NCBI GenBank assembly: GCA_030848705.1 | Contig: JAUIZM010000144.1 | Location: forward strand, 1 to 64,000 | DNA length: 64,000 bases | Origin: Heracleum sosnowskyi | Taxonomy: Eukaryota > Streptophyta > Magnoliopsida > Apiales > Apiaceae | Reading direction: 5' to 3' | In this document: positions 39,563-51,420 of the stretch, piece after piece | Layout of the letters: the number at the start of each line of letters is the position of its first letter | Numbering within the stretch: the first letter of the stretch is position 1 | Program-made: the position numbers and the translations under genes | The notes under the pieces: model-generated | Seen by the model: the letters and a program-made list of their open reading frames with translations, nothing else | What the model was told of the DNA's origin: nothing | The model's database searches: none

Positions 39563-39939
39563 AAAATGGAGGTACAAAATGGACGTACGGACCAAAAAAC
39601 GTGAAGTTTCATTTCCGGAAATGGGTTTTTTCGACCCCCGAAAATGGGGAAAAATCCACTTTTTGGCCCAAAACTGGTTTCACTGGCATTTTCACGCGCT
39701 CAAAAAATGAGGTTCCGGACATTTTTCTTCCGATTTTTTTTGTCACGTGCTAAAATAGAGGTACAAAATGGACGTACGGACCAAAAAACGCGAAATTTCA
39801 TTTCCGGAAATGGGTTTTTTCGACTCTCGAAAATGGGAAAAAATCCACTTTTTGGCACAAAACTGTTTCACTGGCATTTTCACGCGCTCAAAAAACGAGG
39901 TTCCGTACATTTTTCTTCTGATTTTTTTTGTCGCGTGCT

Positions 39940-40097
39940 AAAAAATACGAAATTTCATTTCCGGAAATGGGTTTTTTCGACCCCCGAAAATGGGAAAAAA
40001 TCCACTTTTTGGCACAAAACTGGTTTCACTAGCATTTTCACACGCTCAAAAAACGAGGTTCCGTACATTTTTCTTCCGATTTTTTTTGTCACGTGCT
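39940..40097 (+). repeat. 158-bp deletion monomer, second copy
   Basis: Same 31-bp deletion as 38094-38251, here followed by AAAAAATACG. It is a duplicated descendant, not an independent event. Confidence 0.88.
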
Positions 40098-40273
40098 AAA
40101 ATGGACGTACGGACCAAAAAACGCGAAATTTCATTTCCGAAAATGGGTTTTTTCGACCCCCGAAAATGAGAAAAAACCCACTTTTTGGCCCAAAACTGGT
40201 TTCACTATCATTTTCACGTGCTCAAAAAATGAGGTTCCGGACATTTTTCTTCCGATTTTTTTTGTCACGTGCT
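40098..40273 (+). repeat. 176-bp monomer lacking one 13-bp half, second case
   Basis: Same 13-bp loss as 39387-39562 but in another subtype background (CCGAAAATGGG, GAGAAAAAACCC, TATCATT). This may be an independent slippage or a conversion tract. Confidence 0.85.
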
Positions 40274-41217
40274 AAAATGGAGGTACAAAATGGACGTACG
40301 AACCAAAAAACGTGAAATTTCATTTCCGGAAATGGGTTTTTTCGACCCCCGAAAATGAGAAAAAAATCCACTTTTTGGCCCAAAACTGGTTTCACTGGCA
40401 TTTTCACGCGCTCAAAAAACGAGGTTCCGGACATTTTTCTTCCGATTTTTTTTGTCACGTGCTAAAATTGAGGTACAAAATGGACGTACGGACCAAAAAA
40501 CGCGAAATGTCATTTCCGGAAATGGGTTTTTTCGACCCCCGAAAATGGGGAAAAATCCACTTTTTGGCACAAAACTAGTTTCACTGGCATTTTCACGCGC
40601 TCAAAAAACGAGGTTCCGTACATTTTTCTTCCGATTTTTTTTGTCACGTGCTAAAATGGAGGTACAAAATGGACGTACGGACCAAAAAACGCGAAATTTC
40701 ATTTCCGGAAATGGGTTTTTTGACCCCCGAAAATGGGAAAAAATCCACTTTTTGGCACAAAACTGGTTTCACTGGCATTTTCACCCGCTCAAAAAACGAG
40801 GTTCCGTACATTTTTCTTCCGATTTTTTTTGCCACGTGCTAAAATAGAGGTACAAAATGGACGTACGGACCAAAAAACGCGAAATTGCATTTCCGTAAAT
40901 GGGTTTTTTCGACCCCCGAAAATGGGGAAAATCCACTTTTTGGCCCAAAACTGGTTTCACTGGCATTTTCACGCGCTCAAAAAATGAGGTTCCGTACATT
41001 TTTCTTCCGATTTTTTTTGTCACGTGCTAAAATGGAGGTACAAAATGGACGTACGGACCAAAAAACGCGAAATTTCATTTCCGGAAATGGGTTTTTTCGA
41101 CACCCGAAAATGGGAAAAAATCCACTTTTTGGCACAAAACTGGTTTCACTGGCATTTTCACGCGCTCAAAAAATGAGGTTCCGTACATTTTTCTTCCGAT
41201 TTTTTTTGTCACGTGCT

Positions 41218-41406
41218 AAAATGGAGGTACAAAATGGACGTACGGACCAAAATACGTGAAGTTTCATTTCCGGAAATGGGTTTTTTCGACCCCCGAAAAT
41301 GGGGAAAAATCCACTTTTTGGCCCAAAACTGGTTTCACTGGCATTTTCACGCGCTCAAAAAATGAGGTTCCGGACATTTTTCTTCCGATTTTTTTTGTCA
41401 CGTGCT
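41218..41406 (+). repeat. Empty-site paralogue of the LTR target monomer
   Basis: An intact monomer containing GGAGG at 41223-41227 and the unusual ACCAAAATACGTGAAG (T at 41253 in place of A). The same private T lies just right of both LTRs (49561 and 52773). The monomer to its left has GACACCCG, GGCAC, AAATGAGG and CCGTACAT, as does the left flank of both LTRs. It therefore shows what the target looked like before insertion. Confidence 0.85.
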
Positions 41407-42191
41407 AAAATGGAGGTACAAAATGGACGTACGGACCAAAAAACGCGAAATTTCATTTCCGGAAATGGGTTTTTTCGACCTCCGAAAATAAGAAAAAATC
41501 CACTTTTTGGCCCAAAAATGGTTTCACTGGCATTTTCACGCGCTCAAAAAACGAGGTTCCGGACATTTTTCTTCCGATTTTTTTTGCCACGTGCTAAAAT
41601 AGAGGTACAAAATTGACGTACGGACCAAAAAACGCAAAATTTCATTTCCGGAAATGGGTTTGTCCGACCCCCGAAAATGGGAAAAAATCCACTTTTTGGC
41701 CCAAAACTGGTTTCACTGGCATTTTCACGCTCTCAAAAAATGAGGTTCCGGACATTTTTCTTCCGATTTTTTTTGTCACGTGCTAAAATGGAGGTACAAA
41801 ATGGACGTACGGACCAAAAAACGCGAAATTTCATTTCCGGAAATGGGTTTTTTCGACCCTCGAAAATGGGAAAAAATCCACTTTTTGGCCCAAAACTGGT
41901 TTCACTAGCATTTTCACGCACTCAAAAAACGAGGTTCCGGATATTTTTCTTCCGATTTTTTTTGTCATGTTCTAAAATGGAGGTACAAAATGGACGTACG
42001 GACCAAAAAACGCGAAATTTCATTTCCGGAAATGGTTTTTTCGACCCCCGAAAATGGGAAAAATCCATTTTTCGGCCCAAAACTGGTTTCACTGGCATTT
42101 TCACGCGCTCAAAAAACGAGGTTCCGGACATTTTTCTTCCGATTTTTTTTGTCACGTGCTAAAATGGAGGTACAAAATTAACGTACGGACA

Positions 42192-44456
42192 AAAAAACGC
42201 GAAATTTCATTTCCGGAAATGGGTTTTTTCGACCCCCGAAAATGGGAAAAAATCCACTTTTTGGCACAAAACTGGTTTCACTAGCATTTTCACGCGCTCA
42301 AAAAACGAGGTTCCGGATATTTTTCTTCCGATTTTTTTTATCACGTGCTAAAATAGAGGTACAAAATTGACGTACGGACCAAAAAACGCGAAATTTCATT
42401 TCCGGAAATGGGTTTTTTCGACCCCCGAAAATGGGAAAAAATCCACTTTTTGGCCCAAAACTGGTTTCACTGGCATTTTCACGCGCTCAAAAAACGAGGT
42501 TCCGGACATTTTTCTTCCGATTTATTTGTCACGTGCTAAAATGGAGGTACAAAATGGACGTACGGACCAAAAAACATGAAATTTCATTTCCGGAAATGGG
42601 TTTTTTCGACCCCCGAAAATGGGAAAAAATCCACTTTTTGGCACAAAACTGGTTTCACTGGCATTTTCACGCGCTCAAAAAACGAGGTTCCGTACATTTT
42701 GCTTCCGATTTTTTTTGTCACGTGCTAAAATGGAGGTACAAAATGGACGTACGGACCAAAAAACGCGAAATTTCATTTCCGGAAATGGGTTTTTTCGACC
42801 CCCGAAAATGGGAAAAAATCCACTTTTTGGCACAAAACTGGTTTCACTGGCATTTTCACGCGCTCAAAAAACGAGGTTCCGTACATTTTTCTTCCGATTT
42901 TTTTTGTCACGTGCTAAAAGGGAGGTACAAAATGGACGTACGGACCAAAAAACGCGAAATTTCATTTCCGGAAATGGGTTTTTTCGACCCCCGAAAATGG
43001 GGAAAAATCCACTTTTTGGCCCAAAACTGGTTTCACTGGCATTTTCACGCGCTCAAAAAATGAGGTTCCGGACATTTTTCTTCCGATTTTTTTTGTCACG
43101 TGCTAAAATGGAGGTACAAAATGGACGTACGGACCAAAAAACACGAAATTTCATTTCCGGAAATGGATTTTTTCGACCCCCGAAAATGGGAAAAAATCCA
43201 CTTTTTGGCACAAAACTGGTTTCACTAGCATTTTCACGCGCTCAAAAAACGAGGTTCCGTACATTTTTCTTCCGATTTTTTTGTCACGTGCTAAAATGGA
43301 GGTACAAAATTAACGTACGGACCAAAAAACGCGAAATTTCATTTCCGGAAATAGGTTTTTTCGACCCCCGAAAATGGGAAAAAATCCACTTTTTGTCCCA
43401 AAAATGGTTTCACTGGCATTTTCACGCGCTCAAAAAATGAGGTTCCGGACATTTTTCTTCCGATTTTTTTTGTCACGTGCTAAAATAGAGTTACAAAATT
43501 GACGTACGGACCAAAAAACGCGAAATTTCATTTCCGGAAATGGGTTTTTTCGACCCCCGAAAATGGGAAAAAATCCACTTTTTGGCCCAAAACTGGTTTC
43601 ACTGGCATTTTCACGCTCTCAAAAAATGAGGTTCCGGACATTTTTCTTCCTATTTTTTTTGTCACGTGCTAAAATGGAGGTACAAAATGGACGTACGGAC
43701 CAAAAAACGCGAAATTTCATTTCCGGAAATGGGTTTTTTCGACACCCGAAAATGGGAAAAAATCCACTTTTTGGCACAAAACTGGTTTCACTGGCATTTT
43801 CACGCGCTCAAAAAATGAGGTTCCGTACATTTTTCTTCCGATTTTTTTTGTCACGTGCTAAAATGGAGGTACAAAATGGACGTACGGACCAAAAAACGCA
43901 AAATTTCATTTCCGGAAATGGGTTTTTTCGATCCCCGAAAATGGGGAAAAATCCACTTTTTGGCCCAAAACTGGTTTCACTAGCATTTTCACGCGCTCAA
44001 AAAATGAGGTTCCGGACATTTTTCTTCCGATTTTTTTTGTCACGTGCTAAAATGGAGGTACAAAATGGACGTACGGACCAAAAAACGCGAAATTTCATTT
44101 CCGGAAATGGGTTTTTTCGACCCCCGAAAATGGGAAAAAATCCACTTTTTGGCCCAAAACTGGTTTCACTGGCATTTTCACGCGCTCAAAAAACGAGGTT
44201 CCGGACATTTTTCTTCCGATTTATTTGTCACGTGCTAAAATGGAGGTACAAAATGGACGTACGGACCAAAAAACATGAAATTTCATTTCCGGAAATGGGT
44301 TTTTTCGACCCCCGAAAATGGGAAAAAATCCACTTTTTGGCACAAAACTGGTTTCACTGGCATTTTCACGCGCTCAAAAAACGAGGTTCCGTACATTTTG
44401 CTTCCGATTTTTTTTGTCACGTGCTAAAATGGAGGTACAAAATGGACGTACGGACC
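42192..44456 (+). repeat. 12-monomer higher-order unit, copy 1
   Basis: Matches 44457 to about 46805 at an offset of 2265-2266 bp. It holds the module ATTGACG, TTTATTTG, TTTTGCTTCC, AAAAGGGAGG, a CACGAAA monomer with GGATTTTTTCG, ATTAACG with GTCCCAAAAATGG, AAATAGAGTTAC, GACACCCG and GATCCCCG. Private changes in copy 1 include ATAGGTTTT near 43351 and CTTCCTATTTT near 43648. Confidence 0.85.
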
Positions 44457-46805
44457 AAAAAACGCGAAATTTCATTTCCGGAAATGGGTTTTTTCGACCC
44501 CCGAAAATGGGAAAAAATCCACTTTTTGGCACAAAACTGGTTTCACTAGCATTTTCACGCGCTCAAAAAACGAGGTTCCGGATATTTTTCTTCCGATTTT
44601 TTTTATCACGTGCTAAAATAGAGGTACAAAATTGACGTACGGACCAAAAAACGCGAAATTTCATTTCCGGAAATGGGTTTTTTCGACCCCCGAAAATGGG
44701 AAAAAATCCACTTTTTGGCCCAAAACTGGTTTCACTGGCATTTTCACGCGCTCAAAAAACGAGGTTCCGGACATTTTTCTTCCGATTTATTTGTCACGTG
44801 CTAAAATGGAGGTACAAAATGGACGTACGGACCAAAAAACATGAAATTTCATTTCCGGAAATGGGTTTTTTCGACCCCCGAAAATGGGAAAAAATCCACT
44901 TTTTGGCACAAAACTGGTTTCACTGGCATTTTCACGCGCTCAAAAAACGAGGTTCCGTACATTTTGCTTCCGATTTTTTTTGTCACGTGCTAAAATGGAG
45001 GTACAAAATGGACGTACGGACCAAAAAACGCGAAATTTCATTTCCGGAAATGGGTTTTTTCGACCCCCGAAAATGGGAAAAAATCCACTTTTTGGCACAA
45101 AACTGGTTTCACTGGCATTTTCACGCGCTCAAAAAACGAGGTTCCGTACATTTTTCTTCCGATTTTTTTTGTCACGTGCTAAAAGGGAGGTACAAAATGG
45201 ACGTACGGACCAAAAAACGCGAAATTTCATTTCCGGAAATGGGTTTTTTCGACCCCCGAAAATGGGGAAAAATCCACTTTTTGGCCCAAAACTGGTTTCA
45301 CTGGCATTTTCACGCGCTCAAAAAATGAGGTTCCGGACATTTTTCTTCCGATTTTTTTTGTCACGTGCTAAAATGGAGGTACAAAATGGACGTACGGACC
45401 AAAAAACACGAAATTTCATTTCCGGAAATGGATTGTTTCGACCCCCGAAAATGGGAAAAAATCCACTTTTTGGCACAAAACTGGTTTCACTAGCATTTTC
45501 ACGCGCTCAAAAAACGAGGTTCCGTACATTTTTCTTCCGATTTTTTTTGTCACGTGCTAAAATGGAGGTACAAAATTAACGTACGGACCAAAAAACGCAA
45601 AATTTCATTTCCGGAAATGGGTTTTTTCGACCCCCGAAAATGGGAAAAAATCCACTTTTTGTCCCAAAAATGGTTTCACTGGCATTTTCACGCGCTCAAA
45701 AAATGAGGTTCCGGACATTTTTCTTCCGATTTTTTTTGTCACGTGCTAAAATAGAGTTACAAAATTGACGTACGGACCAAAAAACGCGAAATTTCATTTC
45801 CGGAAATGGGTTTTTTCGACCCCCGAAAATGGGAAAAAATCCACTTTTTGGCCCAAAACTGGTTTCACTGGCATTTTCACGCTCTCAAAAAATGAGGTTC
45901 CGGACATTTTTCTTCCGATTTTTTTTGTCACGTGCTAAAATGGAGGTACAAAATGGACGTACGGACCAAAAAACGCGAAATTTCATTTCCGGAAATGGGT
46001 TTTTTCGACACCCGAAAATGGGAAAAAATCCACTTTTTGGCACAAAACTGGTTTCACTGGCATTTTCACGCGCTCAAAAAATGAGGTTCCGTACATTTTT
46101 CTTCCGATTTTTTTTGTCACGTGCTAAAATGGAGGTACAAAATGGACGTACGGACCAAAAAACGCAAAATTTCATTTCCGGAAATGGGTTTTTTCGATCC
46201 CCGAAAATGGGGAAAAATCCACTTTTTGGCCCAAAACTGGTTTCACTAGCATTTTCACGCGCTCAAAAAATGAGGTTCCGGACATTTTTCTTCCGATTTT
46301 TTTTGTCACGTGCTAAAATGGAGGTACAAAATGGACGTACGGACCAAAAAACGCGAAATTTCATTTCCGGAAATGGGTTTTTTCGACCCCCGAAAATGGG
46401 AAAAAATCCACTTTTTGGCCCAAAACTGGTTTCACTGGCATTTTCACGCGCTCAAAAAACGAGGTTCCGGACATTTTTCTTCCGATTTATTTGTCACGTG
46501 CTAAAATGGAGGTACAAAATGGACGTACGGACCAAAAAACATGAAATTTCATTTCCGGAAATGGGTTTTTTCGACCCCCGAAAATGGGAAAAAATCCACT
46601 TTTTGGCACAAAACTGGTTTCACTGGCATTTTCACGCGCTCAAAAAACGAGGTTCCGTACATTTTGCTTCCGATTTTTTTTGTCACGTGCTAAAATGGAG
46701 GTACAAAATGGACGTACGGACCAAAAAACGCGAAATTTCATTTCCGGAAATGGGTTTTTTCGACCCCCGAAAATGGGAAAAAATCCACTTTTTGGCACAA
46801 AACTG
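44457..46805 (+). repeat. 12-monomer higher-order unit, copy 2
   Basis: Second copy of the 2266-bp unit. From 44640 it also matches 46340-48086 at a 1700-bp offset (nine monomers), so it is the source or sister of the next unit. Confidence 0.85.
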
Positions 46806-48086
46806 GTTTCACTGGCATTTTCACGCGCTCAAAAAACGAGGTTCCGTACATTTTTCTTCCGATTTTTTTTGTCACGTGCTAAAAGGGAGGTACAAAATGG
46901 ACGTACGGACCAAAAAACGCGAAATTTCATTTCCGGAAATGGGTTTTTTCGACCCCCGAAAATGGGGAAAAATCCACTTTTTGGCCCAAAACTGGTTTCA
47001 CTGGCATTTTCACGCGCTCAAAAAATGAGGTTCCGGACATTTTTCTTCCGATTTTTTTTGTCACGTGCTAAAATGGAGGTACAAAATGGACGTACGGACC
47101 AAAAAACACGAAATTTCATTTCCGGAAATGGATTTTTTCGACCCCCGAAAATGGGAAAAAATCCACTTTTTGGCACAAAACTGGTTTCACTAGCATTTTC
47201 ACGCGCTCAAAAAACGAGGTTCCGTACATTTTTCTTCCGATTTTTTTTGTCACGTGCTAAAATGGAGGTACAAAATTAACGTACGGACCAAAAAACGCGA
47301 AATTTCATTTCCGGAAATGGGTTTTTTCGACCCCCGAAAATGGGAAAAAATCCACTTTTTGTCCCAAAAATGGTTTCACTGGCATTTTCACGCGCTCAAA
47401 AAACGAGGTTCCGGACATTTTTCTTCCGATTTTTTTTGTCACGTGCTAAAATAGAGTTACAAAATTGACGTACGGACCAAAAAACGCGAAATTTCATTTC
47501 TGAAAATGGGTTTTTTCGACCCCCGAAAATGGGAAAAAATCCACTTTTTGGCCCAAAACTGGTTTCACTGGCATTTTCACGCTCTCAAAAAATGAGGTTC
47601 CGGACATTTTTCTTCCGATTTTTTTTGTCACGTGCTAAAATGGAGGTACAAAATGGACGTACGGACCAAAAAACGCGAAATTTCATTTCCGGAAATGGGT
47701 TTTTTCGACACCCGAAAATGGGAAAAAATCCACTTTTTGGCACAAAACTGGTTTCACTGGCATTTTCACGCGCTCAAAAAATGAGGTTCCGTACATTTTT
47801 CTTCCGATTTTTTTTGTCACGTGCTAAAATGGAGGTACAAAATGGACGTACGGACCAAAAAACGCGAAATTTCATTTCCGGAAATGGGTTTTTTCGATCC
47901 CCGAAAATGGGGAAAAATCCACTTTTTGGCCCAAAACTGGTTTCACTAGCATTTTCACGCGCTCAAAAAATGAGGTTCCGGACATTTTTCTTCCGATTTT
48001 TTTTGTCACGTGCTAAAATGGAGGTACAAAATGGACGTACGGACCAAAAAACGCGAAATTTCATTTCCGGAAATGGGTTTTTTCGA
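46340..48086 (+). repeat. 9-monomer higher-order unit left of the LTR
   Basis: Matches 44640-46386 at 1700 bp. It diverges at 48087 where GACACCCG replaces GACCCCCG, one monomer before the LTR. Confidence 0.82.
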
Positions 48087-48208
48087 CACCCGAAAATGGG
48101 AAAAAATCCACTTTTTGGCACAAAACTGGTTTCACTGGCATTTTCACGCGCTCAAAAAATGAGGTTCCGTACATTTTTCTTCCGATTTTTTTTGTCACGT
48201 GCTAAAAT

Positions 48209-48213
48209 GGAGG
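48209..48213 (+). repeat. Target-site duplication, left, LTR copy 1
   Basis: GGAGG, identical to 49531-49535. The uninterrupted monomer has a single GGAGG here, as at 41223-41227. Confidence 0.9.
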
Positions 48214-48233
48214 TGATGAGTAAAATTATAATA

Positions 48234-48298
48234 CCGCAAGTGCACGGTGTCTGTTATTAGCAGAAACTAGCAAGTACGGGATCGTATCCACAAGGAGA
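48234..48298 (-). other. Conserved LTR-end motif, copy 1
   Basis: CCGCAAGTGCACGG (48234-48247) followed by AAGTACGGGATCGTATCC (from 48272). From recall, similar pairs mark the 3' (U5) end of many plant Ty3/gypsy LTRs when read on the other strand. This is the basis for the minus orientation. Confidence 0.5.
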
Positions 48299-48479
48299 CA
48301 AGTTTCAAGATATTTAATCTAATTATTACAAATTGTTTCTAGAGAAGAACGATATTTGAGAATTTTATGTAACTAAAGAATGCAATTAAACGTGTTTTAA
48401 AATCAATTAACTAAAAGTCTAGGGCAATCGGGTTCACCATGTTTACACCAAAATGGTTTTTAAGCTAAAGCAACTAAAG

Positions 48480-48613
48480 TGGTCACGTAGCTAGAGTATG
48501 TTAATCTCTCTCGAGTATCAACACTCTCGAAACATGCTTACACAATAATTTCTTTTAGTAATTTAAATGGTCAAGTGATTAGAATATGTGTTAATCTCTC
48601 TCGAGTATCAACA
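48480..48613. repeat. Imperfect ~90-bp direct repeat inside the LTR, copy 1
   Basis: A 23-bp identical core beginning TTAATCTCTCTCGAGTATC is at 48501-48523 and 48591-48613. A weaker match (TGGTCA followed by a G-TTAATC junction) extends upstream in both. It contains XhoI-type CTCGAG palindromes. Its role is unknown; it may be repeated U3/R sequence. Confidence 0.8.
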
Positions 48614-48999
48614 TTCTCAGAATTCCAATGATGCTCTCGCATTCACATTCATTCGGCTAATTGTATGTGTGCCTCTAATGAGTACATTATCTCTCGATCT
48701 ATTACCATCATTGCATACAAATAATCTATGATATTGGCCAATTACACAAATTAAACATTAAAACATATCAATTAAAATCACTTATATCAATCAGGCCATT
48801 ATCATGGTGCAAACATGACTTCCCCTTGCGCCCTAGAATATAACTACTCACTCATGCTAGGAATGGAAGCAAGGAAAACAATCAAGAAAGCCATATAAAA
48901 CATATACTAATAAGGACAAGAGAATAAAGAATACCTCGAACTATATTAATGAAGATCGAATTATCCAAGCTAAACAAAGTGTATGAAAGAGATGAAGAA

Positions 49000-49007
49000 A
49001 AACCCTA
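49000..49007. promoter_or_regulatory. Telo-box-like AAACCCTA in the LTR, copy 1
   Basis: AAACCCTA matches the plant telo-box found near many 5' ends. Read on the minus strand it is TAGGGTTT followed by a pyrimidine-rich stretch, which would suit a transcript leader. It is a single short match, so weak evidence. The equivalent in copy 2 is at 52212-52219. Confidence 0.35.
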
Positions 49008-49530
49008 GTTCTTAGAAATAAACATCCGTGTCTATTTTTCCCCCCAAGCTAATAATAATACTGATCGTCAAAACCTGGTCCATATATTCTAATAATAAAA
49101 GTATTTTGATGATTTAATTAATTTACAAATAAGTCTTCTAAACTGAATAGGATTCTCTAATAAAATTTCGCAGCTGTCTGATCTCTCCAGTTTCTGGGCT
49201 TCTCCAGTTGGATTTTGCTTACTGGACCATCTCAGAATTAAAGAGAATTCCACAAGCTTCGTGTGGACTGTAAGATCATCAAAAACGGACTTCTGGAACT
49301 CAAGATACGGCCCAAACAATGTAAGGAACCCGCGTAGCCCAATAATTCCGAATTTTCTTCTAATTAAGCTCCAAAATAGCCCTTTTTCTTCAAATCCTTC
49401 CAAATTTAGAACTTCCTTATATCCTACAATAAAACACAAAAATCTATCAAATAAATATCCAAATCAATACAAAACACAATAAATATGAGAATAAAGTCAT
49501 CTAAAATATATATAAAAATATATTCTATCA

Positions 49531-49535
49531 GGAGG
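49531..49535 (+). repeat. Target-site duplication, right, LTR copy 1
   Basis: GGAGG directly after the terminal CA. The monomer then continues TACAAAATGGACG, completing the interrupted AAAATGGAGGTAC motif. Confidence 0.9.
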
Positions 49536-51420
49536 TACAAAATGGACGTACGGACCAAAATACGTGAAGTTTCATTTCCGGAAATGGGTTTTTTCGACCC
49601 CCGAAAATGGGGAAAAATCCACTTTTTGGCCCAAAACTGGTTTCACTGGCATTTTCACGCGCTCAAAAAATGAGGTTCCGGACATTTTTCTTCCGATTTA
49701 TTTGTCACGTGCTAAAATGGAGGTACAAAATGGACGTACGGACCAAAAAACACGAAATTTCATTTCCGGAAATGGGTTTTTTCGACCCCCGAAAATGGGA
49801 AAAAATCCACTTTTTGGCACAAAACTGGTTTCACTGGCATTTTCACGCGCTCAAAAAACGAGGTTCCGTACATTTTGCTTCCGATTTTTTTTGTCACGTG
49901 CTAAAATGGAGGTACAAAATGGACGTACGGACCAAAAAACGCGAAATTTCATTTCCGGAAATGGGTTTTTTCGACCCCCGAAAATGGGAAAAAATCCACT
50001 TTTTGGCACAAAACTGGTTTCACTGGCATTTTCACGCGCTCAAAAAACGAGGTTCCGTACATTTTTCTTCCGATTTTTTTTGTCACGTGCTAAAAGGGAG
50101 GTACAAAATGGACGTACGGACCAAAAAACGCGAAATTTCATTTCCGGAAATGGGTTTTTTCGACCCCCGAAAATGGGGAAAAATCCACTTTTTGGCCCAA
50201 AACTGGTTTCACTGGCATTTTCACGCGCTCAAAAAATGAGGTTCCGGACATTTTTCTTCCGATTTTTTTTGTCACGTGCTAATATGGAGGTACAAAATGG
50301 ACGTACGGACCAAAAAACACGAAATTTCATTTCCGGAAATGGATTTTTTCGACCCCCGAAAATGGGAAAAAATCCACTTTTTGGCACAAAACTGGTTTCA
50401 CTAGCATTTTCACGCGCTCAAAAAACGAGGTTCCGTACATTTTTCTTCCGATTTTTTTTGTCACGTGCTAAAATGGAGGTACAAAATTAACGTACGGACC
50501 AAAAAACGCGAAATTTCATTTCCGGAAATGGGTTTTTTCGACCCCCGAAAATGGGAAAAAATCCACTTTTTGTCCCAAAAATGGTTTCACTGGCATTTTC
50601 ACGCGCTCAAAAAACGAGGTTCCGGACATTTTTCTTCCGATTTTTTTTGTCACGTGCTAAAATAGAGTTACAAAATTGACGTACGGACCAAAAAACGCGA
50701 AATTTCATTTCTGAAAATGGGTTTTTTCGACCCCCGAAAATGGGAAAAAATCCACTTTTTGGCCCAAAACTGGTTTCACTGGCATTTTCACGCTCTCAAA
50801 AAATGAGGTTCCGGACATTTTTCTTCCGATTTTTTTTGTCACGTGCTAAAATGGAGGTACAAAATGGACGTACGGACCAAAAAACGCGAAATTTCATTTC
50901 CGGAAATGGGTTTTTTCGACACCCGAAAATGGGAAAAAATCCACTTTTTGGCACAAAACTGGTTTCACTGGCATTTTCACGCGCTCAAAAAATGAGGTTC
51001 CGTACATTTTTCTTCCGATTTTTTTTGTCACGTGCTAAAATGGAGGTACAAAATGGACGTACGGACCAAAAAACGCGAAATTTCATTTCCGGAAATGGGT
51101 TTTTTCGATCCCCGAAAATGGGGAAAAATCCACTTTTTGGCCCAAAACTGGTTTCACTAGCATTTTCACGCGCTCAAAAAATGAGGTTCCGGACATTTTT
51201 CTTCCGATTTTTTTTGTCACGTGCTAAAATGGAGGTACAAAATGGACGTACGGACCAAAAAACACGAAATTTCATTTCCGGAAATGGGTTTTTTCGACAC
51301 CCGAAAATGGGAAAAAAATCCACTTTTTGGCACAAAACTGGTTTCACTGGCATTTTCACGCGCTCAAAAAATGAGGTTCCGTACATTTTTCTTCCGATTT
51401 TTTTTGTCACGTGCTAAAAT

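Larger units (their letters stand above)
38980..40097 (+). repeat. Later copy of 37120-38251
   Basis: Matches 37120-38251 at an offset of 1859 bp, which falls to 1847-1846 bp after a 13-bp deletion near 39394 and a 1-bp deletion near 39865. Both copies end in a 158-bp deletion monomer, so that deletion is older than the duplication. Confidence 0.75.
1..48213 (+). repeat. Satellite array, left segment, ~189-bp monomers
   Basis: About 255 direct head-to-tail copies of one ~189-bp unit, with no unrelated sequence between them. The start motif AAAATGGAGGTAC (or a close variant) recurs every 188-190 bp, for example at 619, 808, 9071 and 9260. Consensus G+C is about 41% by hand count. Copies differ mainly by single-base changes, often at CpG, and by a few discrete deletions. 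The array runs off the left edge of the window, so its true length is unknown. I found no inverted copies. No gene, RNA gene or promoter is supported in this segment. The size fits a nucleosome-scale plant satellite; a centromeric role is possible but not shown by sequence alone. Confidence 0.97.
48214..49530 (-). mobile_element. Solo LTR, copy 1 (Ty3/gypsy-like)
   Basis: A 1317-bp AT-rich element that starts TGATGAG and ends CTATCA (TG...CA, with inverted TGAT/ATCA tips) and is flanked by 5-bp GGAGG repeats. These are standard LTR-retrotransposon insertion marks. No gag, pol, primer-binding site or second LTR lies between the flanks and satellite resumes at once, so a solo LTR left by LTR-LTR recombination is the simplest reading. 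The strand is inferred from recall of plant Athila/Tat-type elements, whose LTRs often end with a GTGCACTTGCGG-like motif and ATCA before the primer-binding site. That motif is on the minus strand here, near 48234-48247. The family call is tentative. A non-autonomous element with similar ends is the main alternative. Confidence 0.85.
46470..49680 (+). repeat. LTR-bearing higher-order repeat, unit 1
   Basis: Ten monomers (1890 bp) plus the 1317-bp LTR and its extra 5-bp target duplication give 3212 bp. The unit begins at a TTTATTTG monomer (about 46488) and ends where the LTR right-flank monomer joins the next TTTATTTG monomer (about 49697). It equals about 49680-52890 at an offset of 3211-3212 bp; the 1-bp difference is A6 at 48100 against A7 at 51311. 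Confidence 0.85.

Noticed and set aside
1..48213. CRISPR-like array of regular repeats
   Set aside because: No short repeats with unique spacers; the whole 189-bp unit is repeated.
48894..48900. Plus-strand TATAAAA as an LTR promoter
   Set aside because: The region is AT-rich with several such matches, and the LTR-end motifs suggest the opposite orientation. Not called as a promoter.
49000..49007. Interstitial telomere repeat
   Set aside because: Only one AAACCCTA unit is present, so it is not a telomeric tract.
49089..49439. 116-codon minus-strand open frame within LTR copy 1 (repeated at 52301-52651)
   Set aside because: It lies in an LTR, has no recognisable domain, and its copy is part of the duplication. 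LTRs of this size often contain chance open frames.
49261..49482. 73-codon plus-strand open frame in the LTR
   Set aside because: Short, low-complexity at the end, overlaps the minus-strand frame, and has no domain.
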